Assembly: GCF_014131735.1 (NCBI RefSeq)
Contig: NZ_CP039121.1
Coordinates: 2,046,001 to 2,110,000, forward strand
Length of the DNA: 64,000 bases
Direction: 5' to 3'
Source: Lactiplantibacillus plantarum
GTDB lineage: Bacteria > Bacillota > Bacilli > Lactobacillales > Lactobacillaceae
In this document: positions 9,156-19,957 of the stretch, in pieces
Layout: each line of letters opens with the position of its first letter
Position numbering within the stretch: position 1 is the first letter of the stretch
The notes under the pieces: model-generated
The model's database searches: none
What the model saw: the letters and a program-made list of their open reading frames with translations, nothing else
Told to the model about the DNA's origin: nothing
Program-made: the position numbers and the translations under genes

Positions 9156-9554
9156 TCACATATTTGCTAATTGTTGTGCCCGTAATAATTCTAATGTCCG
9201 AATTCTTCGTGGCAAGAAGCGGCGAATCTCGTCCTCATTGTAACCAACTTGCAGCCGCTTCTCATCAAGCATAATTGGTCGACGTAACAGACTAGGATCA
9301 TGAGTAATCATGTCAAACAATTCATTGAGTGACAAATCATTAATATCAACGTTCAGTTGTTGAAAGGCCTTTGAGCGAGTGGAAATAATTTCTTCCGTCC
9401 CTGATTCAGTCAGTTGTAGGATCTGCTTGATTTTTTCAATTGAAAGCGGTTCGGTAAACAGATTGTGTTCTTGAAAATCAATGTCGTGTGTCTGTAACCA
9501 AGCCTTGGCTTTGCGACATGAGGTACAACTTGGTGCGGTATATAAAATAACCAT
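9156..9554 (-). CDS. spx: Transcriptional regulator Spx
   Basis: 132-aa ArsC-fold regulator that binds the alpha C-terminal domain of RNA polymerase and switches on thiol-stress genes. The redox centre CTSC is at residues 10-13, the RRPIM motif typical of Spx is near residue 92, and the helix-rich insert is intact. The C-terminus reads LANM: the LAN ending recognised by ClpXP in B. subtilis Spx carries one extra Met. An AGGAGG site precedes the ATG. The gene heads the spx-mecA-coiA-pepF cluster; its presumed degradation adaptor SpxH lies 4 kb away. Confidence 0.93.
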   Translation of the reverse strand: MVILYTAPSCTSCRKAKAWLQTHDIDFQEHNLFTEPLSIEKIKQILQLTESGTEEIISTRSKAFQQLNVDINDLSLNELFDMITHDPSLLRRPIMLDEKRLQVGYNEDEIRRFLPRRIRTLELLRAQQLANM

Positions 9555-9599
9555 CCTGGGTCCTCCTTGGCATCGTTAATCAATTTTATAACATAATTC

Positions 9600-9628
9600 A
9601 TTATACGCTACTCACTTTTAATTGTGAA
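9600..9628 (-). promoter_or_regulatory. Probable sigma-A promoter of spx
   Basis: On the minus strand TTCACA (9623-9628) and TATAAT (9600-9605) are 17 bases apart, about 46 bases before the spx ATG. The rest of 9629-9801 is very AT-rich and shows no gene. Confidence 0.65.
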
Positions 9629-9801
9629 TAGGTTTAACAAAATTAATTTATTTAAAACTAATAATATAAAATACAATTATTCGATATATGTATTTTTTCT
9701 ATTGAATAAACCGCTTTTATAGTCATTCTTGTTATTAATTAATTCGTATACAATTTAATTATGACTTATGATATCAATAATCTATTAACGGTAAACTGAC
9801 A

Positions 9802-9831
9802 GAAAAAGCTTAGCAAAATAATTTGCTAAGC
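9802..9831 (-). terminator. Terminator of the MBL-fold gene
   Basis: Perfect 10-bp inverted repeat GCTTAGCAAA/TTTGCTAAGC followed by TTTTTC on the minus strand, 10 bases after the stop at 9841. Confidence 0.85.
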
Positions 9832-9840
9832 CCTATCATA

Positions 9841-10584
9841 CTAGCCAAGATTCAATTGTAAAAACTTTTGAGCAACTGTCACTTGAATGTCATTACCGGC
9901 GGCTGCTTGTGCTTCTTGTTGGAGTTGTGTAAATGAGACATCTTGTGGCAAGTGTGTGAGCAATAATTTTTTGACGCGGGCATCTTTGGCAATTTTACCA
10001 GACTGTGCCGACGTCATATGCCACATTTTACCAGTTTTATCTGCGGCAAAATTCGTATCAGTCATCAATAACTGTGCCCCGGCTGCGAAAGTCGCTAATT
10101 CTGGCAAATAAGCCGTATCGGCGGAAAAGACAAGTTCTTGCCCCGTCGCTCGCTCGACCAACTTAACGGCATAGGCTGGAACTGGATGTTTAGTCGGTAA
10201 AAAGCTCACATCAAACGGCCCAATTTGATTGACAGCAGCCGGATCATAGGCCCGACCTTCTGTGGCATTCGCCCAGGTCAAGGCACCAAAGTTAAGTGGA
10301 TCAGCGGTGTGCCCGTAAATCGGCAGCACGGGCGTCTTCCGTTCACCAGCACGCAACTGCCAGTAATATTGTAAGACCCCAACGTCCGCCGTATGATCGT
10401 GATGATAATGAGTCAGGAGCACACTATCGAGCTGTAAGGGGTCTAAAATCTCTTCTAAGGCGTTTAGCGCCCCCGACCCACAATCGAGCAATAAATGGTA
10501 ATCACCGGCTGTAATCAGGTAAGAACTCGTACCCACGCCATCGTATGGATAACCACCATAGTAACCAAGAACTGTTAGTTTCAT
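9841..10584 (-). CDS. MBL-fold metallohydrolase (YhfI-like)
   Basis: 247-aa metallo-beta-lactamase-fold protein with the metal motif H59-Y-H61-H-D63-H64, a conserved DCGSGAL loop, a second-metal Asp in FSADTAYLPEL, and a final TH before LPQD. The overall plan resembles RNase Z/YhfI-type phosphodiesterases. I placed the start at ATG 10584, which has AAGGGATGG upstream; the longer frame from 10614 adds ten residues without a ribosome site. It stands alone with its own terminator. The substrate is unknown: tRNA 3' processing is possible by fold, but the RNase Z exosite arm is not evident. Confidence 0.8.
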   Translation of the reverse strand: MKLTVLGYYGGYPYDGVGTSSYLITAGDYHLLLDCGSGALNALEEILDPLQLDSVLLTHYHHDHTADVGVLQYYWQLRAGERKTPVLPIYGHTADPLNFGALTWANATEGRAYDPAAVNQIGPFDVSFLPTKHPVPAYAVKLVERATGQELVFSADTAYLPELATFAAGAQLLMTDTNFAADKTGKMWHMTSAQSGKIAKDARVKKLLLTHLPQDVSFTQLQQEAQAAAGNDIQVTVAQKFLQLNLG

Positions 10585-10724
10585 TATTGACCATCCCTTC
10601 ATTTCTCTGTCCACTTCTATTTTAATATAGCACCAAGAAAAAATGAAACCAACAACTTAACATATTTTCAATTATTTTGAAAAACACGTATAATAATAGA
10701 TGTAATAAATAAGGAGTGATATTG

Positions 10725-11225
10725 ATGAGTGGAAAGATTGCAGCAACATTTGGGACACGTAAAATTCTAACCATGATCCAACAACAAAATGCTGATCGTG
10801 ACTTGTTATTAATGCAGGCCAACGCCACTGAAGATCGCTATATGCTACTCGATTTAACCGGCGAAAAAACCGTTTTTTCAAGCCCCGTAACGTATGACGT
10901 TTTACTTTCAAAAGGATCAGCTGACTGGCATGGAATGACAAGTTTCATCTTCATTGATTTACCGGAAGAAGAACAAAAAGTCTTTAAATCTAAGTTTAGT
11001 AGTTTCCGACACGATTATAATAAGCCAGATGGGCTGAAACATTTTTGGATCTTACGTGAGTCCAAAAATAATTCAGCCTTCGTGATTGTCACAAATTGGC
11101 ATAGCGACTCCGAATATGCTGTTTGGCTGCGAAGCGCTTCATTCAAGCCATTTGCCAAGTACATCACCTCAGATTACGGCTACCACGAAAGTCGCTATTC
11201 ATTTGTACGTTCATTAAAATCATAA
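10725..11225 (+). CDS. Uncharacterised 166-aa protein, possible antibiotic-biosynthesis-monooxygenase (ABM) fold
   Basis: I do not recognise a characterised family with certainty. The C-terminal half (HFWILRESKNNSAFVIVTNW, then YAVWLRSASFK) resembles the ABM/heme-degrading ferredoxin-like fold, in which a Trp-rich strand precedes an x-W-x-x-S-x-x-F-K helix. The N-terminal half has no clear relative. The start ATG 10725 has AAGGAG 8 bases upstream; GTG 10716 lies inside that site. It is a single-gene transcript with its own terminator, divergent from the MBL gene. Confidence 0.7.
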   Translation: MSGKIAATFGTRKILTMIQQQNADRDLLLMQANATEDRYMLLDLTGEKTVFSSPVTYDVLLSKGSADWHGMTSFIFIDLPEEEQKVFKSKFSSFRHDYNKPDGLKHFWILRESKNNSAFVIVTNWHSDSEYAVWLRSASFKPFAKYITSDYGYHESRYSFVRSLKS

Positions 11226-11246
11226 TCATCCGGTATTGGATATTTC

Positions 11247-11284
11247 AAGTCGCTGCAGTGATTGAACTGCAACGACTTTTTTCA
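11247..11284 (+). terminator. Terminator of the 166-aa gene
   Basis: Inverted repeat AAGTCG.TGCAGT/ACTGCA.CGACTT with a short loop, ending in TTTTTT. Confidence 0.85.
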
Positions 11285-11530
11285 TGAATATTACTTTTAC
11301 TCAACACTGCTAAATCTCATCAGTTGATATATAAGCCTCGTTCACAACATCACATCGCAGTCAGAACCAACATATGTCCCGATCAGTGTGATCCTAAAGA
11401 ATCTGCCGTCAGCTTTAGTTGAGCAATCGTGAGCCCAATCAGCCATCTGTTGAATGACACCCACCCTATTTACTGATTACAGTGCGCACCTCTTTAGGTG
11501 ATCTCGTCAAACAGTTAATATTCTGAAAAC
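11285..11530. other. Gene-free spacer before the tRNA array
   Basis: About 245 bases with no open frame of useful length, ribosome site or strong hairpin. It separates the plus-strand 166-aa gene from the end of the minus-strand rrn/tRNA transcript. Confidence 0.6.
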
Positions 11531-11564
11531 ACAAAAAAACGTCATTCATCAACGAATGACGTTT
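11531..11564 (-). terminator. Terminator of the rrn-tRNA operon
   Basis: Perfect 11-bp inverted repeat AAACGTCATTC/GAATGACGTTT followed on the minus strand by seven T. It lies 5 bases beyond the last tRNA (Asp), so it ends the whole 16S-to-tRNA transcript. Confidence 0.9.
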
Positions 11565-11568
11565 GTGA

Positions 11569-11643
11569 CGGTCCGTACGAGACTCGAACTCGTGATCTCC
11601 TGCGTGACAGGCAGGCGTCCTAAACCAACTAGACCAACGGACC
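11569..11643 (-). tRNA. tRNA-Asp (GTC), copy 1, last gene of the array
   Basis: Full cloverleaf: acceptor GGTCCGT/ACGGACC, anticodon stem CCTGC/GCAGG around CTGTCAC, anticodon GTC. No CCA is encoded. It is identical to the copy at 12179. Confidence 0.95.
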
Positions 11644-11645
11644 AA

Positions 11646-11719
<74 letters not shown>

Positions 11720-11728
11720 ATAATATAA

Positions 11729-11801
11729 TGACCCCTACGGGATTCGAACCCATGTTACTGCCGTGAAAGGGCAGTGTCTTAAACCACTTGACCAAGGGGT
11801 C
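11729..11801 (-). tRNA. tRNA-Glu (TTC)
   Basis: Acceptor GACCCCT/AGGGGTC, anticodon loop CTTTCAC within CTGCC/GGCAG; anticodon TTC. Confidence 0.94.
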
Positions 11802-11820
11802 ATATTTTTAAATGGTACAA

Positions 11821-11908
11821 CGGAGAAGGAGGGATTCGAACCCTCGCACCGCTTGCGCGATCTATACCCTTAGCAGGGGCACCTCTTCAGCCACTTGAGT
11901 ACTTCTCC
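11821..11908 (-). tRNA. tRNA-Ser (GCT)
   Basis: Class II tRNA, 88 nt, with a long variable arm. Anticodon GCT, T-arm loop TTCGAAT and discriminator G are all present. Confidence 0.94.
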
Positions 11909-11912
11909 AAAA

Positions 11913-11987
<75 letters not shown>

Positions 11988-11993
11988 AAAAAA

Positions 11994-12064
11994 AGCGGGT
12001 AACGAGAATCGGACTCGCGACAACAGCTTGGAAGGCTGTGGTTTTACCACTAAACTATACCCGC
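11994..12064 (-). tRNA. tRNA-Gly (TCC)
   Basis: 71-nt cloverleaf; anticodon loop CTTCCAA, anticodon TCC; acceptor GCGGGTA with its complement; discriminator T. Confidence 0.94.
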
Positions 12065-12076
12065 AGAATACAGATA

Positions 12077-12149
12077 TGGCGCGGGACGGAATCGAACCGC
12101 CGACACATGGAGCTTCAATCCATTGCTCTACCGACTGAGCTACCGAGCC
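12077..12149 (-). tRNA. tRNA-Phe (GAA)
   Basis: Anticodon GAA within ATGGA/TCCAT. The acceptor pairs GGCTCGG with CCGCGCC, leaving a T-C mismatch at position 4:69; all other stems are regular. Confidence 0.93.
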
Positions 12150-12178
12150 ATTGTAGCCATTTAGAACTATTAACTTAA

Positions 12179-12253
12179 CGGTCCGTACGAGACTCGAACT
12201 CGTGATCTCCTGCGTGACAGGCAGGCGTCCTAAACCAACTAGACCAACGGACC
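12179..12253 (-). tRNA. tRNA-Asp (GTC), copy 2
   Basis: Identical in sequence to the Asp gene at 11569-11643; same acceptor and GTC anticodon. Followed on the array by the same neighbour type (fMet). Confidence 0.95.
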
Positions 12254-12256
12254 AAA

Positions 12257-12330
<74 letters not shown>

Positions 12331-12336
12331 ATAATA

Positions 12337-12426
12337 AGGAGGATGAGAGATTCGAACTCTCGCGTGGTTTGACCCACCTGACGGTTTTCAAGACCGTTCC
12401 CTTCAGCCAGACTTGGGTAATCCTCC
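12337..12426 (-). tRNA. tRNA-Ser (TGA)
   Basis: Class II tRNA, about 90 nt; acceptor GGAGGAT/ATCCTCC, anticodon loop CTTGAAA, anticodon TGA, long variable arm. The base after the acceptor is T rather than the G seen in the other Ser tRNA here. Confidence 0.93.
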
Positions 12427-12465
12427 ATATGATGTAACTAGGAAATGTCCACTATTAATAGTAGA

Positions 12466-12539
12466 TGGACCTTGTAGGGCTCGAACCTACGACCGGACGG
12501 TTATGAGCCGTCTGCTCTAACCAACTGAGCTAAAGGTCC
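12466..12539 (-). tRNA. tRNA with CAT anticodon, probably tRNA-Ile2 (lysidine-modified)
   Basis: Acceptor GGACCTT/AAGGTCC and anticodon loop CTCATAA. These features resemble the minor Ile tRNA whose C34 is converted to lysidine by TilS, rather than elongator Met, which is the next gene. Confidence 0.85.
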
Positions 12540-12554
12540 AAGCTCTAATTCCTA

Positions 12555-12628
12555 TCGCGGCAGGGGGAATCGAACCCTCGACCTCCCGGGTATGAACCGG
12601 ACGCTCTAGCCAGCTGAGCTACACCGCG
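12555..12628 (-). tRNA. tRNA-Met (CAT), elongator
   Basis: Anticodon loop TTCATAC in CCGG/CCGG stem pairs; acceptor CGCGGTG/TGCCGCG. It lacks the initiator C1-A72 mismatch, so it is called elongator Met. Confidence 0.88.
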
Positions 12629-12659
12629 ATGTGTTAAATAATCGTATATGACTACTTAA

Positions 12660-12733
12660 TCGGGAAAACAGGATTCGAACCTGCGACCCCCTGGTCCCAA
12701 ACCAGGTGCTCTACCAAGCTGAGCTATTTCCCG
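12660..12733 (-). tRNA. tRNA-Pro (TGG)
   Basis: Acceptor CGGGAAA/TTTCCCG, anticodon loop TTTGGGA within CCTGG/CCAGG, anticodon TGG; discriminator A. Confidence 0.94.
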
Positions 12734-12738
12734 TTATA

Positions 12739-12812
12739 TGCACCCAGTAGGAGTCGAACCTACAACCTTCTGATTCGTAGTCAGACACTCTATCCAATTG
12801 CGCTATGGGTGC
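12739..12812 (-). tRNA. tRNA-Arg (ACG)
   Basis: Acceptor GCACCCA with complement; anticodon loop CTACGAA, anticodon ACG (A34 normally edited to inosine by TadA). Confidence 0.94.
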
Positions 12813-12822
12813 TTCATAAAAG

Positions 12823-12908
12823 TGCCGAGGACCGGGATCGAACCGGTACGGTTATCACTAACCGCAGGATTTTAAGTCCTGTGCGTCTGCCAATTCCGCC
12901 ACCCCGGC
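12823..12908 (-). tRNA. tRNA-Leu (TAA)
   Basis: Class II tRNA of 86 nt; acceptor GCCGGGG/CCTCGGC, anticodon loop CTTAAAA, anticodon TAA, long variable arm. Confidence 0.94.
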
Positions 12909-12923
12909 AACACTTTGGAACAA

Positions 12924-12995
12924 AGCGGAAGACGGGATTCGAACCCGCGACCCCCACCATGGCAAGGTGATGTTCTACCACTGAACTACTTCCGC
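12924..12995 (-). tRNA. tRNA-Gly (GCC)
   Basis: Acceptor GCGGAAG/CTTCCGC; anticodon loop TTGCCAT, anticodon GCC. Confidence 0.94.
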
Positions 12996-13011
12996 ATAAC
13001 TATTCAGTTAA

Positions 13012-13084
13012 TGCCGACTAGAGGATTCGAACCTCCGACCCCCTGTTTACAAGACAGATGCTCTGCCAGCTGAGCTAAGTCGGC
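13012..13084 (-). tRNA. tRNA-Thr (TGT)
   Basis: Acceptor GCCGACT/AGTCGGC; anticodon loop CTTGTAA within CTGT/ACAG, anticodon TGT. Confidence 0.93.
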
Positions 13085-13178
13085 ATGACGATTAACACAA
13101 CTATAACATCATATCATGCTCAGTTACATAAATCAACAATAACTTTTGTGAAACTATTTAATTATGAGCCGTGAACAA

Positions 13179-13251
13179 TGAGCCGTGACAGTCTCGAACT
13201 GTCGACCCTCTGATTAAAAGTCAGATGCTCTACCAACTGAGCTAACGGCTC
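13179..13251 (-). tRNA. tRNA-Lys (TTT), distal copy
   Basis: Acceptor GAGCCGT/ACGGCTC; anticodon loop CTTTTAA, anticodon TTT. Identical to the copy 327 bases away at 13506. An 11-base direct repeat of its 3' end lies at 13164-13174. Confidence 0.94.
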
Positions 13252-13255
13252 ATGA

Positions 13256-13328
13256 TGGAGGATACAGGGCTCGAACCTGTGACCCTCTGCTTGTAAGGCA
13301 GACGCTCTCCCAACTGAGCTAATCCTCC
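13256..13328 (-). tRNA. tRNA-Val (TAC), distal copy
   Basis: Acceptor GGAGGAT/ATCCTCC; anticodon loop CTTACAA, anticodon TAC. Identical to the copy at 13583. Confidence 0.94.
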
Positions 13329-13334
13329 AATTTC

Positions 13335-13451
13335 GCATGGCAACGTCCTACCCTCGCAGGGAGCGATCCCCCAACTACTCTCGGCGCTAAGAAGCTTAAC
13401 TTCTGTGTTCGACATGGGAACAGGTGTATCCTTCTCGCCATCATCACCACA
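13335..13451 (-). rRNA. rrf: 5S ribosomal RNA, second (distal) copy
   Basis: 117-nt 5S sequence beginning TGTGGTGATGATGGCGAGAA on the minus strand, with the usual ACCTGTTCCCATGTCGAACA core. It differs from the proximal 5S at two positions (13407 versus 13734 and 13443 versus 13770). It lies downstream of the proximal Val-Lys pair, so the operon holds two 5S genes. Confidence 0.95.
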
Positions 13452-13485
13452 CTATGTGAAACTAAATATTAAATTGAATAATATC

Positions 13486-13507
13486 CATTTAACCTTGCGG
13501 TTAAATG
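13486..13507. repeat. Hairpin between tRNA-Lys and the distal 5S
   Basis: Perfect 9-bp inverted repeat CATTTAACC/GGTTAAATG with a 4-base loop. It has no T tract, so it is more likely an RNA-processing stem ahead of the second 5S than a terminator. Confidence 0.6.
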
Positions 13508-13578
13508 AGCCGTGACAGTCTCGAACTGTCGACCCTCTGATTAAAAGTCAGATGCTCTACCAACTGAGCTAACGGCTC
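13506..13578 (-). tRNA. tRNA-Lys (TTT), proximal copy
   Basis: Same sequence as the Lys gene at 13179; part of the duplicated Lys-Val-5S block. Confidence 0.94.
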
Positions 13579-13582
13579 ATGA

Positions 13583-13655
13583 TGGAGGATACAGGGCTCG
13601 AACCTGTGACCCTCTGCTTGTAAGGCAGACGCTCTCCCAACTGAGCTAATCCTCC
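13583..13655 (-). tRNA. tRNA-Val (TAC), proximal copy
   Basis: Same sequence as the Val gene at 13256; first tRNA after the proximal 5S. Confidence 0.94.
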
Positions 13656-13661
13656 AATTTC

Positions 13662-13778
13662 GCATGGCAACGTCCTACCCTCGCAGGGAGCGATCCCCCA
13701 ACTACTCTCGGCGCTAAGAAGCTTAACTTCTGTATTCGACATGGGAACAGGTGTATCCTTCTCGCCATCGTCACCACA
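13662..13778 (-). rRNA. rrf: 5S ribosomal RNA, proximal copy
   Basis: 117-nt 5S following 23S by about 74 bases, the normal position. It differs from the distal copy by two substitutions. The 23S-5S spacer contains a TTGAGA...TCTCAA hairpin likely used in processing. Confidence 0.95.
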
Positions 13779-13852
13779 CTATTGAGAAACTTGTGCTCTC
13801 AAAACTAGACAATATCAAATATCTTCATATGAACCGGAACACCAATTACTTG

Positions 13853-16770
<2,918 letters not shown>

Positions 16771-16904
16771 TCATTTACCTAACGGTAAATGCGATTAATG
16801 AGTTTAGCGATAATTAAACTTCAATAAAAAACTCAAAAAACGCGGTGTTCTCGGTTTCATTATGAAAAAATATATTTGATATTATCTAGTTTTCAAAGAA
16901 CAAG

Positions 16905-16928
16905 TTTTGAGAGTTAAATCTCTCAAAA
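16905..16928. repeat. Processing hairpin in the 16S-23S spacer
   Basis: Perfect 9-bp inverted repeat TTTTGAGAG/CTCTCAAAA in the roughly 200-base spacer. The spacer contains no tRNA genes. Probably an antitermination/processing element common to rrn spacers. Confidence 0.5.
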
Positions 16929-16968
16929 CTAAACAAAGTTTCGACGCGTGTGTAGGTTTCCGTAATAT

Positions 16969-18543
<1,575 letters not shown>

Positions 18544-18722
18544 TGATGAGTTCTAAAAAGCTCATTTAATGTTGTACTAAAATTTATTTGCTAGCGAATT
18601 GACTTCGCAAATGTTTTGCTCTTGATTCAAAATCAAGAGACCCTACACATTTGATTCGTCGAAACTTTGTTCAGTTTTCAAAGATCTAATTCCGTGCGTT
18701 AATCGCTTAACACAACTATTAC

Positions 18723-18751
18723 ATAATATCATTTCATCATTTCCTTGTCAA
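18723..18751 (-). promoter_or_regulatory. rrn promoter P2
   Basis: Consensus TTGACA (18746-18751) and TATTAT (18723-18728) with a 17-base spacer on the minus strand, about 180 bases before 16S. The leader from 18544 to 18722 holds only processing sequence. Confidence 0.88.
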
Positions 18752-18859
18752 CAACTTTATTTAAGAAGTTGAATAACTATGCAAATGAATTTGAAACGTT
18801 ATTATCATAACATAATCGGTAACGCCTCAATCAGTTGAATTGTTAACGCGACAAGAAAT

Positions 18860-18888
18860 ATCTTATCATTAGCGATTACTCATGTCAA
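18860..18888 (-). promoter_or_regulatory. rrn promoter P1
   Basis: TTGACA (18883-18888) and TAAGAT (18860-18865) with a 17-base spacer, 137 bases upstream of P2. Tandem rRNA promoters are typical. The flank 18889-19040 holds a GCTGTT.AACAGC palindrome at 18963-18975 but no gene. Confidence 0.85.
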
Positions 18889-19040
18889 TAACTTTTTTGC
18901 TGTTTTGAATATTTATTCACTTACAACAATTTGAAATGAAACAATGTAAGTGCTAGCGGCTAGCTGTTTAACAGCAGTGCTCGCAGCGACAAGATATATA
19001 TTATCAAGTATTAGTATGCAGGTCAACCCTTTATTCGAAT

Positions 19041-19421
19041 TTATTTTGATAAATTCGTAAACGGCATTGTTTCACTCACACGAACACTCGTAAATAACTC
19101 GTGCAATTCACTGGCTAGAACAAACTCGAGCCCTTGACGATCAAACTTTGCACGTACCTGCCCGTCAACAGCTAGGTGGTCAAAGACAAAGACCGCAACT
19201 TTTTCATCATCCAGCTCAGCCATAATCGAATCATACAAGCGCAATTGGTCAACATCAATACCAATCGTATATCGCAAATCCCACAATACTGACGCTAAGG
19301 GCGAATGCCCTGCTCGTACTGGCAACTGATAAAAATTGTATCCATTAGTAGAATGCTTAACTAAAAAGTGCGACCCTTGCTGGTCATTATAAATAATTGT
19401 CCCGGCAACTTTTTTCTGCAC
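19041..19421 (-). CDS. Nudix-like protein with a degenerate Nudix box
   Basis: 126-aa protein whose layout (MQKKVAGTIIYND, then LVKHSTNGYNFYQLP, then a helix) follows the Nudix fold. In the region of the GX5EX7REUXEEXGU box it reads ASVLWDLRYTIGID: the paired catalytic glutamates are replaced by Tyr/Thr and the RE by Trp-Asp. Hydrolase activity is therefore doubtful and a binding or regulatory role is an inference. It starts at a GTG that shares one base with the stop of the S1-domain gene, so the two are translationally coupled. It is the last gene before the rrn promoters. Confidence 0.7.
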   Translation of the reverse strand: MQKKVAGTIIYNDQQGSHFLVKHSTNGYNFYQLPVRAGHSPLASVLWDLRYTIGIDVDQLRLYDSIMAELDDEKVAVFVFDHLAVDGQVRAKFDRQGLEFVLASELHELFTSVRVSETMPFTNLSK

Positions 19422-19828
19422 TAATACTCACCCGCTTTCAATCGATTTAGTGAATCCGAAGTCCAACTCGCTAAATGATTGGCAATTGGTTCAAAGCCAG
19501 CATGAACATGCCGATTCGTCCAAAAATGCTTATGCCGAAAAGTCTTGTAGATTTCCAAATCATTGACCGTCGGATGCGGTTGATGCTCGATACAACGTAA
19601 TGATAAGCTGATTTTTCCAGTATATTCGTCAATATCTAAAATAATAACATCTACGGCTTGACCAACCTTTAGATACTCCGTAATACTTTTAACGTATCCT
19701 TCATGACACTCTGAAATGTGAATCAATCCCTGATGCTCACCATCTAAGGTGACAAAAGCACCATATGGTTGAATACCAGTGACTCGTCCGTGTACCCGCA
19801 TACCAATTCGATAATTGCTCACGATCAT
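19421..19828 (-). CDS. S1-domain RNA-binding protein (CvfD/YugI-like)
   Basis: 135-aa protein with one S1 domain at about residues 3-75 (RVHGRVTGIQPYGAFVTLDG, GLIHISE, DEYTGKISLSLR), as in general stress protein 13/CvfD. Relatives bind RNA or ribosomes and affect stress survival. The C-terminal 60 residues are rich in His and Lys and lack a named domain. The start is ATG 19828, preceded by AGAAAGGATGG; the longer frame from 19843 begins within that sequence. Its stop overlaps the GTG of the Nudix-like gene. Confidence 0.8.
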   Translation of the reverse strand: MIVSNYRIGMRVHGRVTGIQPYGAFVTLDGEHQGLIHISECHEGYVKSITEYLKVGQAVDVIILDIDEYTGKISLSLRCIEHQPHPTVNDLEIYKTFRHKHFWTNRHVHAGFEPIANHLASWTSDSLNRLKAGEY

Positions 19829-19916
19829 ACCATCCTTTCTCATTCATTCTATATTGTCGATAATTCTAATCCCCAATATTATAACCTGAATACAGCGGAT
19901 TGCAAAATCGTAATTG

Positions 19917-19947
19917 CAAAAAAAGAAACCCGCAGCCGCAGATTTCT
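19917..19947 (-). terminator. Terminator of ppiB
   Basis: Ten-base stem AGAAATCTGC with its G-U-tolerant complement GCGGGTTTCT around GGCT, followed by seven T on the minus strand, 10 bases past the stop. Confidence 0.85.
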
Positions 19948-19957
19948 TTCAAACTAA

